Assembly (NCBI GenBank): GCA_003290165.1
Contig: QNQO01000225.1
Coordinates: 744,001-808,000 of the forward strand
Source: Berberis thunbergii
Lineage: Eukaryota; Streptophyta; Magnoliopsida; Ranunculales; Berberidaceae
Direction of reading: 5' to 3'
DNA: 64,000 nt
Both the position numbers and the translations under genes were made by a program. Numbering within the stretch: the first letter of the stretch is position 1; every line of letters begins with the position of its first letter. Below the pieces are notes generated by a model, which saw only the letters and a list, made by a program, of their open reading frames with translations, had not been told where the DNA came from and did no database searches. This document shows, piece by piece, positions 1 through 11,403 of the stretch.

Positions 1-2001
1 TAATTAGAATAAAATATAATAATCAATTCACTAACATATATAAATTAAGGGCTATATTATGTATTAATTACGTGAATATCAACATACAAAGCATAAGATA
101 CTTCAAACCCTTTTCCACACGCTCTTCCAGCATATCCTCCTCGAATTTTGGAGCGTGGTCCATCAGCTAGCTTTGACGCCTGCTTATTTGCTTCCTCGAA
201 GCATACTCAACATCCACCTCTTGGTGCCAGATATGTATGCTCATCTTCACCAAGTTCGGTGAGAACAAACTTATCTGTGCATTAGGATGAAGCTTTCTCT
301 GATCAGGAACTATTCCAGCGCCGCCCTTCACGGTCACCACCGTTCTAAGACTCTCCTCCGTGGCTTTTCCCTTGTCAACAACGGCCAACCCTTTATTGAA
401 AAATTGCCCAACAGGATTCGGAGGCAAAGGAGGGACCGAATTATCCAAAAGACTTTCCAATAGTTCCAGTTGTGGCTTAGAACAAGACGGTTAGCAATGC
501 GCACTACAAGAGACACAGCCGGTATCACGGCCACTTTCAGGCTAGTCAATGGTGGGGTGATCAGATTCCACCAGGCCAATCTTCAACAGAGCTTTCTACA
601 AGACGGCCCCCATGCGAATCAGCGCCAGTGGAAACCGCCATTGCAACCGCACAAGACGATCATTCAGAGCCTCAACCTGTGCGTCACCAAGGTTAGATCT
701 GTTAGTAACTCCCACCAACCACAGATAATCTTTCTCCAAGCCAAGAACATTAGTCTCTGCCTCAACAAACCTAGCGAATTCGCGTTCCTCTCTCACCAGA
801 GCGAGCCGTGCCAAAGACGACCCAGTCCTACCACGAGGTTTCTTCCTCACAAAGGAAGCAAACGTCTCAGATGGATCTTTCGCATCAGACAAGACGGGAG
901 TCCTAGCCCTAGCAGCCTTTCTCTCCCTGGAAGGGGGCCCCATCTTCTAGTTTATGCGCGACTCTCAATGTAGAGTAGGGGCAATGTTCCAATTATCCCA
1001 CAACCCACTACAAACAAAATTGGAAACTCTTATGATATCAATCGCTTCTCTTTTTTCCATGACGCAGAATACTTCTATGGTGGTTTGCTCCTCTAAGGTA
1101 AGAGAAGCGGTGGGAAACCTTCCTTCAAAAGAACATAGTCAATGATCACTCAGACCACTATCAAGCACATCAAAGTCACAGGAAAAATATTGAACTTACG
1201 AAGCAGCCTGAACTGTCTCTCAAGCGAACGACCCTTTCACCGAAAATATTTCGAATCAGTAGAGGCTAGAAAACAATACTTCTACCAGAACTTGAAATCA
1301 TCCGGCAGGTTAATGAAGCATTTAGGCAACTTCATTTTGCAAACAACATTGTTCTACAGTCGTGGAGCGGTCAGCAACTGAATTACCTGCGGGGACACAC
1401 TAACGCCGGCCTCCTTAGCACTGAGCAGAATCATGATAATGATCTAGTACCCGTTGGGTCCCAACTAAACCGGGGCAATCCCCAAGAAATCTAAGAACTC
1501 CCAAATCACGTCTAGAACGGGGAAACACACTCCAGTTTGAAGCCTCCCTCGATGTAAATAGATGAAACCGGTCGGAGGCGACATTGGATTGGCATTTGGT
1601 CGCCCGTCAAACATACAACGACAAGTCTTCAGGAACTCTAAACTTTGTATGAATTTCAGTGAGACCACGCTCGGACAACAGTTTGTCTTCAAATAACTCT
1701 AGGCCCTTAGCCAGAACAACATCATCAAGAAGGTTTTCTCGAGCCATGAAGAAGACGGACGAACCTTTCAAAACAATATCTTCAAAAACAAGTAAAACAG
1801 AAGAGTTGGTCTCAACATGGTGGATGACCTATATAGAGGATAAGTTTCCGCCTCTTTTTCCGCCGAACCAACGCACGACCAATTAATGCAGTGTGCGGCT
1901 CAAGCAACGATTCTGACTCAATCATCATGAACGTCGCATCCCTTCAAGAGATGACTTAGCAAACCGATGTGACAACCCACTAACTCGAGGGGAGTAGTTC
2001 A
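1..2001 (+). mobile_element. 3' internal region of a Tat/Athila-like Ty3/gypsy element
   Basis: This stretch precedes an LTR and ends in a purine-rich tract (CGAGGGGAGTAG, about 1986-1997) of the kind that primes plus-strand synthesis. Positions 1170-2000 match 40890-41673, where the same relative order (internal sequence, purine tract, LTR) recurs. No reverse transcriptase or integrase is readable, so it is the non-coding region between pol and the 3' LTR. The element runs off the left edge. Superfamily assignment rests on the related - strand copy at 5-7.7 kb, which has gag and protease. Confidence 0.6.
167..943 (-). pseudogene. Antisense reading frame in the gypsy 3' region
   Basis: Two - strand open stretches follow each other: 943-596 (starts MGPPSRERKAARART, charged) and 460-167. 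They lie opposite to the direction of the retroelement, between the expected pol end and the 3' LTR. Tat-lineage plant gypsy elements are known to carry an additional antisense ORF there. This could be such an ORF, broken between 596 and 460. The + strand frame 470-973 overlaps it, so coding on either strand is unproven. Confidence 0.35.
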
Positions 2002-2544
2002 TGATACATAAAAATGGTCGCACTCCTGAGCCGAACACGTGTCATAATGATCTTGAGGAACTACGGGCCCAAGCATCGGTCAAACATAGATCCAGCCCAA
2101 GCAAATCTAAGCTTGTTCAACTTTAGTCGGCCAAGCGGATCCGGACTCTCACAACGTGCTAGGCCCACACGTCTCACAGCTATCCATGATACCCATAAGC
2201 CATCTTCAAGCAAGTATCTCGAGGATCGACTTCGGACGGGCAACTATAGTTTCTCTCTACTTCCAACTAGAAAGCAAACTTCAAAGTATCTTCCACACAG
2301 GGAAACTCCCTTTTACGGATTGCTCTTGGATTGGGAAACTATATCTCACATATCTAGGAGTACAGAGCTAATAGGGAACTTCACTCCTACAGCACGACTC
2401 TTAATTCAAAAGGGATCTCCACAAAGATTTCCTCCCTAAACTTTGCCTATGATGGTCTTGTTGAACTAGGACTCCTTGCACTATAAATAAGACATGAGGT
2501 TGGTAAGCAAAGGTACACTACAAATTCCATGTTACAGCATTACA
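2002..2544 (+). repeat. LTR of Tat-like gypsy, copy A (3' truncated)
   Basis: It starts TGATACATAAAA just after the purine tract and contains the TATA-like ACTATAAATAAGACATGAGG near 2480-2500. Homology to the LTRs at 41674-42341 (+) and 7005-7668 (-) is clear over most of its length. Homology stops after CAGCATTACACC near 2547, whereas the other two copies continue about 140 bases further to GACTGCATCA. The 3' end of this LTR has therefore been lost to other DNA. Confidence 0.7.
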
Positions 2545-2986
2545 CCTACTAAACCATCTACACCTCGCGCAGTGGGAACTACAAGTTCAGGGTTGGTAAT
2601 TTGGCGGCCCTTGTCAGTAGAAGAACAGTGGTCCCGTGGTGAGCCATCAGAATCAGTTCAGGACAAACTAGGCACCCATAGTTCAGACATATACACCCAC
2701 ATTGTGGGGGCTACAGGTCTGGGCTTTGATCAAATGTTGTCATTGTCAATCGTCACCAGCTATGCTTACCTGATCAGGTTCGGCGACCGTTCTCCGCAAA
2801 GGGGACAGCGGTCCTGGTGAGTCATCATGACCAGGTGTGACAACGCTGATTAGACTCCCATTTCCTAAACCATTGGCATCCACGCTAAGCAGACTAGGTG
2901 TCGGGGTAAATCGAAAGTCATCGACGTCAGCTAAGGCTGATTAGCTTGCCCTGCTAGGTGGAGGCTTCTCCAGCTGACTAAGTTTT
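2545..2986. other. Unassigned sequence, no gene seen
   Basis: GC-richer than its surroundings. No frame resembles a known protein, and it does not match the continuation of the LTR that it interrupts. It probably belongs to another old repeat. Confidence 0.4.
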
Positions 2987-3592
2987 ACCTGCCCCCTTCT
3001 ACCTCCTTCGAGGAGCCGAAAGTTGTTTGAAGAATTTCGCAACTTGTTGCAAGGTCTGCATTGTCAATTTTGGGTCACTTTCTCGGAACGATTTGGCAGA
3101 GCAACCGGCTGCTTTGTATCTCAGCCCCTTTTCGCACTTTTGTCCTTGATCTTTGGACATGTTTCTCGGAAGAGTCGTTTAGCAAAGTTTACTTGGGGTA
3201 CCTGTGCTTTCTTCTGGCGTTAGACTATTTAAACGAGTCTATAATTTATTTCGCATCAGATTCAGATGCTCGTAGTATGTACTCTTTTGTATCTGCCTTA
3301 GGGCTCCCATTGTTACATCTTTCCAGTAGTCAATAGAGTGTGTTTACATAATTCTTTCTTTATTTCTTAAATGATTTCAAATCACATAAGTTTCTAAGAA
3401 CTAAAACCCTACATTGACTATGGAAAGAAAAATGAACAACTGAAATAGACTAACTGTTGGCGAAAAGAAGTTGACCCAGCTCTGACGAATGGCCCCTGTT
3501 GGATCGTTAATACTTTCAACGAACTGCCAAGTTTCGTTGATGTCACTGAGGCTACTGAAGAGTAAACCTTGCATGGGAGTTAATCTTCGTGC
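2987..3592. repeat. Direct repeat, left copy (about 610 bp)
   Basis: It begins TACCTGCCCCCTTCTACCTCC and ends near GAGTTAATCTTCGTGC. It matches 4197-4810 in the same orientation over its whole length with scattered substitutions and small indels. The spacing is about 1.2 kb. The pair could be LTRs of a small element or a local duplication. I see no TG...CA ends, primer-binding site or coding frame. Confidence 0.6.
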
Positions 3593-4196
3593 TCCATTGA
3601 TTGGATGAATGTGGACTAATGCAGTATCCTTGGGAACCGTCGTTTCCACATTTCCCATATGACAATGTTGACAGTTAGAGATGAAGCACCCATTTGGTGA
3701 ACCATTATGTCTATATAATGGTGTTTATTCATCGTTGTAGGCACTATTTTCTACAGAGCGTATCTCCTGTAATGTTCTTATTTGAAGAAAATGCTTTGGA
3801 TTTTCCAAAGGTTAATGGAGATCTCTATTGTTGTAGTCTACGAATGTTCTGACATTTGCACCGATGAGTCACGATGAGAATCGTTGTTATGCGCACCAAA
3901 CTATTTCGTTGAGATCTCGTAATTTCTTTTCATGTTGCAAAGAAAAAGTATGGATTCCCTTCCAAGGGACGAGTCTGTCGTTTATGCGCTTACGCTTTGG
4001 TGTTACCTTGTGCCGCTACGCCCGCATGTATGCGGTTCCTGCTGCGAGTTTATGGTTGATTGAAGTATTAGCAGATGCGTCGATACTTCTGGGATGGTAT
4101 CTCTCAGTCACCCTGAGTATCACATATGAGAAAAATGTCCTTGCTTGATAGCATTATGAAACCTTGAAACCTTGACGTTACTTGCTTGTGGTCATC
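3593..4196. other. Spacer between the direct repeats
   Basis: About 600 bases with no recognisable gene, RNA or primer-binding site. The short + frame at 3864-4148 has no recognisable similarity. Confidence 0.35.
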
Positions 4197-4810
4197 TTTA
4201 CCTGCCCCCTTCTACCTCCTTTGGGGGGCCGAAAGTTATTTGAGGAAGTCCGCAACTTGTTGCAAGGTCTGCATTGTCATTGTCGGGTCACTTTTCTGGG
4301 AACGATTCAGTAGAGCAACCTGGTTGCTTTGTATCTCAGCCCCTTTTCGCATTTTTGTCATTGATCTTTGGACATGTTTCTCGGAAGAGTCGTTTAGCAA
4401 AGTTTACTTGGGGTACCTTTTCTCTCTTCTGGCATCGAACTGTTTAAGTGAGTATAATTTATTTCGCATCAGATTCAGATGCTCGTAGTATGTACTTGTA
4501 TCTGCCTCAGGGTGCCCATTGTTACATCTTTTCGGTAATCAATAGAGTGTGTTTACATAATTTCTTTCTTTATTTCTTAAATGATTGAAAATCACATAAG
4601 TTTCTAAGAATTAAAACCATACATTGACTATGGAAAGAAAATTGAACAACTGAAATAGACTAACTGTTGGCGGAAAGAAGTTGACTCGGCTCTGAAGTGA
4701 ATTTGAATGGCCCATGTTGGATCATTAATACTTTCAACGAACTGCCAAGTTTCGCTGATGTCACTGAGGCTACTGAAGAGTAAACCTTGCATGAGAGTTA
4801 ATCTCCGTGC
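4197..4810. repeat. Direct repeat, right copy (about 610 bp)
   Basis: Second copy of 2987-3592, same orientation. Homology ends at TTAATCTCCGTGCC, after which the sequence continues as GACAAAATGTTGGGGGG. It is visibly diverged from the left copy, so the duplication is old. Confidence 0.6.
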
Positions 4811-5110
4811 CGACAAAATGTTGGGGGGTTGTAGTCCCATTTGCATTGAGCTCTCCGTTCAACTGGGTTGAAGAGCAGATTGCTCCTGAACCATCTGATT
4901 GTCCCCTTTCTTCGAAACGAGCCATCGTTGTTGGGTTCTCGCACGAATGGAATGATGCGTCTGGAGTCACTAGGTCTGGTGCCAGTTTAGATTACATAGT
5001 GGGATCTTGTTGGATCTGGGAACATCATATTTGTTTCAGTGTAGCACAATGGCAGCCTTGTGTCGTAGGTTGGTCCCCACGTGTCGTTCCTTCAGAGTGG
5101 TTGGCAGTGT
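4811..5110. other. Unassigned sequence flanking the gypsy protease
   Basis: No recognisable product on either strand. It lies downstream of the - strand protease frame where reverse transcriptase would be expected, so the gypsy element is truncated here. Confidence 0.35.
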
Positions 5111-5112
5111 GT

Positions 5113-6900
5113 TTAACGCACTAGTGAAGGGTGGGGACAACTTCTTACATCTGGTAGAGCCATGGTCTTCCCAAGATAAGGTTGTAAGTAAACGACACGT
5201 CTACTACCATGAAGTCCAGAAACAGGACCTTTCTGAGTTGTGGGTCTCCTACTACTATTGTTAACCTTATCTTCTCGATCAGGAAGCATTTTTCTCCGTT
5301 GAATCCAATCAGTGGGTAGTTTGAGGATATCAGGTTCCCCTCCTTGAGGTCCATACCGCGGAAAGCGTTGTAGAACAGGACGTTGAACAAGCTCCCTGTA
5401 TCTACCAGAGCTCTCTTTACTTCCCACTTTGCAATGGAGACCGAGATGCAAGAACGTCATTCTGCGGCGCTCGGAATCCTTCGAGCTCTTTGTCTGTAAA
5501 GGTTGAGGTGGGAATGGGGCTTTGCACCCTTGAGTAGCAAACGCGTCTGTCCTCATTCGTGGGCTATATCCGCATCTCCAGTAGAGTCCCCTTGGGGGAC
5601 TTGTTCAACTGGTCTTCATCTGGTCCGACCCCATGAAGGACATAGATTATGCCCGGAGTCTCCTTCTCTATTTCCTTGACTGACTCCCCCTGATTTCTGG
5701 ATCGTTCTGGTCACTTCTCAGAGCTCAGGAATTCCTTTAGCTTGCCCTTGTGGATCCAGTACTCAATCTCATACCTTCGACTCTTGCAATCATTGGTATC
5801 ATAGCCGACCTACTTGTGGTACGAGCAATACTTGCTTTTGTCACACTTGAAGGAGTTTCCATGCTGCTTTGGGGCCACTTTTGATCTTCCCAGTTTTTCA
5901 TTGCATTTTTGCATGTTCCTTTCTTCATCCTCACACATCTTTCCCTCCTTCCTATCTTTAGGATCGGAAGGCTTCTTCCCACCTTCCGTTTCCCTCTTCA
6001 CAGCTCTCAACTCCTCTAAGGTGATGTACCTCTGGGCGCTTTTGATGAGCTCTGTCATATCCAAAGGTGGTTCCAAGGTGAGACAATCATAAAGCTTTCC
6101 CTCATTTAGTATCGGTTCATCATTGAAGAACAACAATGAGTTTTAGTTCGTCATTGAAATGCATGACATATTCTCTAAGTTTCTAATTGGATCTCTGTTT
6201 TAGAGAAAGTATGCAGTGTGAGCCCTTCCGTAGGCGCTGGCTTCCAACAAACCGCATCGGGAACTCCTTCGCCAAAGTTTTGAATAAGTCGATTGAGTTT
6301 GGCGGGAGGCTATGGAACCATGTTAGTGTTGACTTCTTTAGGCTGGTAGGGAAAGTTTAGCACATCACTGACTCAGATCCTTCCTTGAGTGCATTTACAT
6401 GCTGGTAATGGCGTAGGTGGTCAAATGGGTCGGTGGTCCCATCGTAGTAGTCGAGCTTTAGAGGCGTAAATTTCTTTAGAAGCCTCGTTCATGATACGGG
6501 AGAGACAGTACAACATGTCTGGGTTATGCGCCCCTCGGCAGAGGGGGTTCTGAGGGTCGAGCCTCTAGGCCCTGAGAATCGGTTCAGTGTTAGTTGTGCC
6601 GCCTCCTCTAGTCCAATGGGAACTAACAGGGGCTTGACTTTCCTATGCTGGCTCCGTGTTGCCTTTCAAAGATGGAGGCCAGTGCTGCTATTGATCTCCA
6701 TTAGCGGGTGGAGAATTTTGTCGTATGAAAGCCTCTATCACTTTAGCAATTTGTTGTATCTGAGACGACAACAAATCTATCCTGGGGTCCATCGTTGTTG
6801 TAACTGGCATGGGGGTGTGTCTACTGCCTCTGCATCACCAGCACCGCCGAGAGCGGCAACATGACTCTAGTTTGAGTGTTTGACGTATCCTCTTGTTCTC
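5113..6900 (-). pseudogene. Broken gag-protease of a Tat/Athila-like Ty3/gypsy element
   Basis: Read from right to left on -. The gag part includes 6136-5810 (MLFFNDEPILNEGKLYDCL...) followed by a Cys/His segment, CSYHKQVGYDTNDC, typical of the gag zinc region in plant gypsy elements, then YEIEYWIHKGKLKEFL. The protease-side frame 5390-5145 has MFNVLFYNAF, LIGFNGEKC and the late motif NLILGRPWLYQM, a hallmark of the aspartic protease region in these elements. Many stops and frame changes break it. Reverse transcriptase, RNase H and integrase are missing. The matching 5' LTR lies just upstream at 7005-7668. Confidence 0.75.
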
Positions 6901-6982
6901 CATTGTTGCACGATCTAGTGGACACCATCTCTTTGTATTTTGAAGAAAGATGACGCTAATGAAATGTTTGGAACTTTGTCGT

Positions 6983-7004
6983 TCCCACAGACAACGCCAA
7001 ACTG
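6983..7004 (-). other. Primer-binding region after the - strand 5' LTR
   Basis: On the - strand the LTR end GACTGCATCA is followed directly by TTTGGCGTTGTCTGTGGGAA. This is the familiar TTTGGCGCCGTCTGTGGGAA-like segment found after the 5' LTR of plant gypsy elements. It fixes the LTR end and the direction of the element. Confidence 0.6.
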
Positions 7005-7668
7005 ATGCAGTCATTTTCCGCTCCCTACCTTGACCTTAACCTGCACAAGGAACGCACTTGAGCCACGGACCATCGTTGTGATAGCTAATGGCACTCCGAT
7101 GCTAAAGTCAGACAGGGATCTGAGGAAGGTGTAATAATGTAAACAATGAATTTGTAGTGTGCCTTAGCTTACCAACCTCGTGTCTTATTTATAGTGCATG
7201 AATCATGGTTCGACCAGGCTATCGTTAGCATAGTTTAGAGAAGAAGATCTTTGTGGAGATCCTTCTCTAATTAGGAATCCTGTGGTAAAGGAAAGTTTCC
7301 TTGTTAGCCTTGTGCCCCTAGATACGTGGGTAATAGTTCGAGAGTGGTCTATAGGTAGAAGTCTCCATATGTGACATATATTCTGGAATCTACTTCCTAG
7401 TTGGAAGTAAAAAGTTGTTGTAATTGTCCGTTCGAAGCTGATCCTCGAGATACTAGCCTTTAGCAGGGCTTGCGGATGTTGAGGATAGTTGTGAGACACG
7501 TGAGCTTAGCAGACTGTAAGAATTTCAGTCTGTCTGGCAGACTGCATTGGGCGGGCTTAGAACCGCTTGGGCCGGATCAGTGTTGGACTGACACTATGGC
7601 CTATCATTTCTTGAAATCATCGTGACACATGTATGACACAGAATTGGGACCATTTTAGTGTATCATCA
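7005..7668 (-). repeat. 5' LTR of Tat-like gypsy, copy B (- strand)
   Basis: On - it runs from TGATGATACAC (near 7668) to GACTGCATCA (near 7005), about 660 bases. It shares the TATA-like ACTATAAATAAGACACGAGG (about 7180-7198) and long stretches with copies A and C. The gag-protease relic follows on the same strand, which makes this the 5' LTR. Boundaries are inferred by comparing the three copies. Confidence 0.7.
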
Positions 7669-8400
7669 GTATCCTGGAACAATTCATATGGAATTCAATG
7701 GTGAGGTGTTGTGGTGGTCAGAACATGAACCACCTTAGCCCCGCACAATCTGCATTTGTGTCGGCTAGTTGAAAGTTGGCCTTAGCATGCTTTTCACTAG
7801 ACTCGCGAGGTAGTTGTTGATTTCTATAATCTGTCTTAACCAGTGCATTGGAAACTTTTGGAGGATGCAACGATTTGTGGAGAGGATTAACCTCTGTTGA
7901 CAAAGAGCCATTGGCCTTGAAGATATTAGATCTCAGTACTCTGTCAAAGCTACCCTTGCAAGGAGAGGAAGATATTGGCTCTGCGATTCTCCTCTGCTTC
8001 CCAAGACCACTGCCAACATCAACCTCAGACCCCCATTTGTTCCACACCCATTTCTTGCATCACAACAACCACTGAACCAGACCCACTCGACCTTAAGTCA
8101 ATCTCTGGAGGGTTCACTTCTCTGCTCAACACGCAAAATCCAAGCTTTCTGGAACTAGTCTTGGTGATGGTGTGTTTAGTGAACCTGATTGCTTCAATTG
8201 GCCGGACCTCTCAATCTCCACTCCTCACGAAGAAGTGAGGTAAATCAGTCCAACACCCATCTCTGTTTCATCTTCTTCTTCAATTCTTGATTCATCTTTT
8301 GGGGTTCTATTACCATGGCATTTTGGTGAATGGCTTGAGTTTCAAAGGTCTTTTGGTCTGTCAGGGGTTCTTGTTTTAGAGGGTTATAATGAGTAAACAG
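7669..8400. other. Possible unidentified gene fragment between gypsy LTR and carbonic anhydrase exon
   Basis: Overlapping open frames exist on both strands: - 8047-7718 (109 aa, no stop) and + 7848-8075 and 7975-8238. Base composition looks coding-like and differs from the AT-rich flanks. I do not recognise any translation. It could be a third captured gene fragment, or the 5' flank of the carbonic anhydrase gene copied together with its first exon. Confidence 0.3.
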
Positions 8401-8616
8401 TTCTGTAAAATTGAACAAATTAGTGGAAGAAAAGTAAACAGTATGCACCTCTCTCCCTCTCCTTCACACTTAAATTTCTCCTCCTCCCCTTTCCATCACC
8501 TTATTTCTCTGTCACTCACACACAAACTCAAAACGCCGGTTGAGATGCACTTTGAACGACGGGTAGTCATCGATCTAATTTCTCACAGAAGAGATTAGAA
8601 GAGAAAAAAGAAGAAA
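8400..8616 (+). promoter_or_regulatory. Copied 5' untranslated region of the carbonic anhydrase fragment
   Basis: A CT-rich leader (CTCTCTCCCTCTCCTTCACAC, 8451-8470) and an A/G-rich stretch directly precede the ATG at 8617, as in many plant 5' leaders. The fragment therefore derives from genomic DNA that included the leader. No transcription start can be fixed. Confidence 0.35.
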
Positions 8617-8730
8617 ATGGGGACTTTGGGTAAAGCGATTTATATCGTTGGATTCTGGATTCGTGAGACCGGTCAAGCCATGGATCGTTTCGGCTCCGCC
8701 TCCAAGGCAACTACTACTTCCAAGAGCAAT
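8617..8730 (+). pseudogene. Gamma carbonic anhydrase first exon, frameshifted
   Basis: The ATG opens MGTLGKAIYIVGFWIRETGQ and AMDRFG, the conserved N-terminus of plant mitochondrial gamma carbonic anhydrases (complex I matrix-arm subunits). After FG the frame changes to SASKATTTSKSN, but the +1 frame reads RLQGNYYFQEQ, the expected continuation. One base is therefore missing near 8693-8697. The exon ends at a proper donor (CAAT/GTAAGC) and is 114 bases instead of the 115 that phase requires. No second exon (the RHRTLMNVFDK region) is found anywhere downstream in the window. It is a relic of a gene whose enzyme core is absent. Confidence 0.8.
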
Positions 8731-9556
8731 GTAAGCTTCTTTTTTCACCTTTCAAAATCCTAATTTCCCTTTCGTTTTCATCTTGTTGTGAAATGAAATT
8801 CCAAATTTCGTGCTTATGCCTGTCCAGTCTAGGATTGTTGGATTGTTTAGGAAAAATAGTTCGTTTTTGGGAATAATTTGGGTATTAGATCGAGTTAGCT
8901 TTTTGGATTTTGTAAGCATTCCAATCTTACGGTGCCTACCTTAAAATGGAGTGGATTTTGTAATTTTATGAAGTAAAAAGGAGCAGTTTTTTTGCTGGTG
9001 GAGGAGTAAATTTGTTTAGTGTTACTTGTATCATCTACCAGATGAACTAGTCGTTGTCAGTGACATCTTACCAGGTTGTTTTAGGTATTTTTAGAGTTTT
9101 CTGGAACATATTATGTTGTAGATATTTGAAAACATGTCATCTAATCTTATCTTTTGTGGAAAACATAGCATTAGTATTATCTTGTTACAATTTTGGCTAT
9201 ATATATTGTTCATCTTAGAACTTTGTGTAGCTTTACGTGCTATATAAATGGTTCCAAAGAAAATAATTTATGCAATTTTTGTAAACTAGGGTTCTATATT
9301 GAATTATGCTAAAGACTACTATATAATTGTTATTTGAACTTCGCTTTGGAATGTTTAATAGCTATTATTTGAACTTTATTTTGCGTTGAGTCATTTTGAT
9401 TCATTTATATCATTTAACTCCAAGTGTTTATGCTTATGTTCATTAGATTGGGTATATTTAACTAATGGGTAGGTGTTTATGTCCAAGCATTGTAAGTATA
9501 TAGTAGGTTTATCATCATACTAGTTAGTTGAACCCATTATTATCACGGTTATCACT
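8731..9556 (+). other. Intron-like sequence after the carbonic anhydrase exon
   Basis: AT-rich and T-rich, starting with GTAAGC. No exon is recognised. It is interrupted at 9557-9561 (AGGAG) by the gypsy insertion. Confidence 0.5.
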
Positions 9557-9561
9557 AGGAG
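9557..9561. repeat. Target site duplication (AGGAG), left
   Basis: AGGAG precedes the 5' LTR here and recurs at 19810-19814 directly after the 3' LTR. Five bases is the usual length for Ty3/gypsy integration. Confidence 0.8.
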
Positions 9562-11379
9562 TGGTAATCACATAATTATAACATTATTACCTTTTATTAT
9601 ATTTTTGTTAATCCTTATTTTTTATCTGATTTTAGATTAATTATTAAATTTTTGTGTTTTTGTAGAATGTAGAGCTGTAATGAAGAAATCAGAGAAAAAT
9701 TCAATGAACAAATCTCAGACGGTGACTTCAGAGGAAGTTGAGGTGAAAATAACCTGAGCCTTTGGCTTAAACCCAAAACCAAATCCATCAACCCAAATCC
9801 ATTGCCAAGCCCAATCAAACCCAAAGAATATTCTCTTAATTATCCATATTCTGGTTTGATTTAGGCCTTAAATCACTCATTGAATCTTCCCCTTTTTAAG
9901 TTGTCCATATTCATTTTTCTAGTTATCTATAAATACAAGGGAAATAAATGAGAAAAATGGGAGGAAGAGAAGGGAAGAAAAAAAATAAGCATAAATCAAA
10001 TCATTTTCCTTCACAAAGTGATTTTCATCACACCCATCTCATCACCATCCATCTATCACTCCCTCTCTATCCCGACCATCAGTCTTCACCTCGCTACTGT
10101 CCACCACCACCACCGAGCACCTGCATCATCTTTCACGCAACACATAAAGCAACAGATCACGCTCTTTTCCCTGTTCCATCACACCACATAGCCACCACCA
10201 CCACCGGAGCATGACCCCCCTGTCCTCTCTTCTCCACCTCGCCTTCCTTCTTCTGATCAACCTCAAACCAGCTTGCACACCACCACCAAGACAGGAGCAG
10301 CAAACAGGGAGCACCCCATGTTTCTCTCGCCCATTATCGTCCTCCTTCTCGTCTTTCTCTCTCTCGCGGGGCAGTCACAACACCACAAACCAGAACCAGA
10401 GGATCTCCTCCATCCTCCAATCTCGGTCGGTTGCCTTGAGCATCATCGGATCCTCTGGTCTCTCTCTCAACAGTGTTCCTGCTTCGATGGAGTTTTTCGC
10501 TTCTTTCTGTTCAAATCGAAGAAATAGCTCGCAAGGAGCGAAGAGCAACCCTGCCGGAGCCGTTCAGAGGGAGAAAGAGCTCGTGAGGAGCGCGGCTCGC
10601 TAGAGACGAAGGCGCAGAGGAGCGCGATTTTTCTGGCGGGAACCAACTGTTTTCCAAAACAGTTGGCTGTTTGCAATCTGTTGATCTACTGAGTACCACC
10701 GCACCGAGGTGGCGACAAATCAAAACGGTTGTATAATTTATTTTATTGACTTAAATGCTTTATTGTTAATTACAATTTTATTTCAGAAATTTAATAAATT
10801 GCTTTCACCTTTCATGTTCAATTAAAACTTGATATGTTTGGTAGTTAGATTCACATTTTATCAATATTCAAAGCATATGCTAAAAATTATTAAGCTTAGA
10901 CTTTGATTAAGTGTGCCTTAAAAAGACACTTAATGCTTGGTAAGAGTTTATTTGTTTGAGATAAATTGTTAATGTTTGACAAAAACCTGATATGATTGGA
11001 ATTGGATTTTAATGATCACATCTTCGGTGCAAGTTGGGATCTTCATCCCTAAAGCTTCTCGTTTATAATTTCAGTAATTTAGATTTAAATATATTTTCTA
11101 ACTCATCGGTGAGTCCAAACCCCACAAAATCCATCTCATCTATCTTTTCCTTTTATTTTATATTTCATATTTTTAATTTATTTTTAGTTTAGTTTTAAAA
11201 ACATTGTAACCCCATTTTTTGTAAATTAGTTTAGATAAATTCTAAAATTCAATTGCATCCACTTTCCTCGTGGGATCGATCTGTACTTGTCGTTGTCTAC
11301 CAGTTAGACACTGTGCACTTGCGGTTATTACAAGTGGGACAAATTAGCATGTTTATTTATGTCGGTTAAACCCGCAACA
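9562..11379 (+). repeat. 5' LTR (1818 bp) of the gypsy-type element
   Basis: Runs from TGGTAATCACATAATT to CCCGCAACA. It contains TATAAATA at 9928-9935 and, downstream, a CT/CACC-rich segment (about 10020-10500) that gives spurious proline/histidine-rich frames. It keeps the uninterrupted version of the site (around 10896-10915) where the LINE entered the other LTR. Confidence 0.85.
9928..9935 (+). promoter_or_regulatory. TATA box of the 5' LTR
   Basis: TATAAATA in a setting identical to 15925-15932 in the 3' LTR. It is the likely core promoter for the element's RNA. Confidence 0.55.
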
Positions 11380-11385
11380 AGTTTT

Positions 11386-11403
11386 TGGCGCCGTTGTCGG
11401 GGA
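11386..11403 (+). other. Primer-binding site, tRNA-Asp type
   Basis: TGGCGCCGTTGTCGGGGA lies six bases after the 5' LTR. This is the classic plant gypsy primer-binding sequence, attributed to tRNA-Asp. Confidence 0.75.

Noticed and set aside
9948..10603. Proline/histidine/serine-rich frames in the gypsy 5' LTR (repeated at 15945-16663)
   Set aside because: They arise from a CACC/CTCT-rich LTR segment; frames differ between the two LTRs and contain indels.
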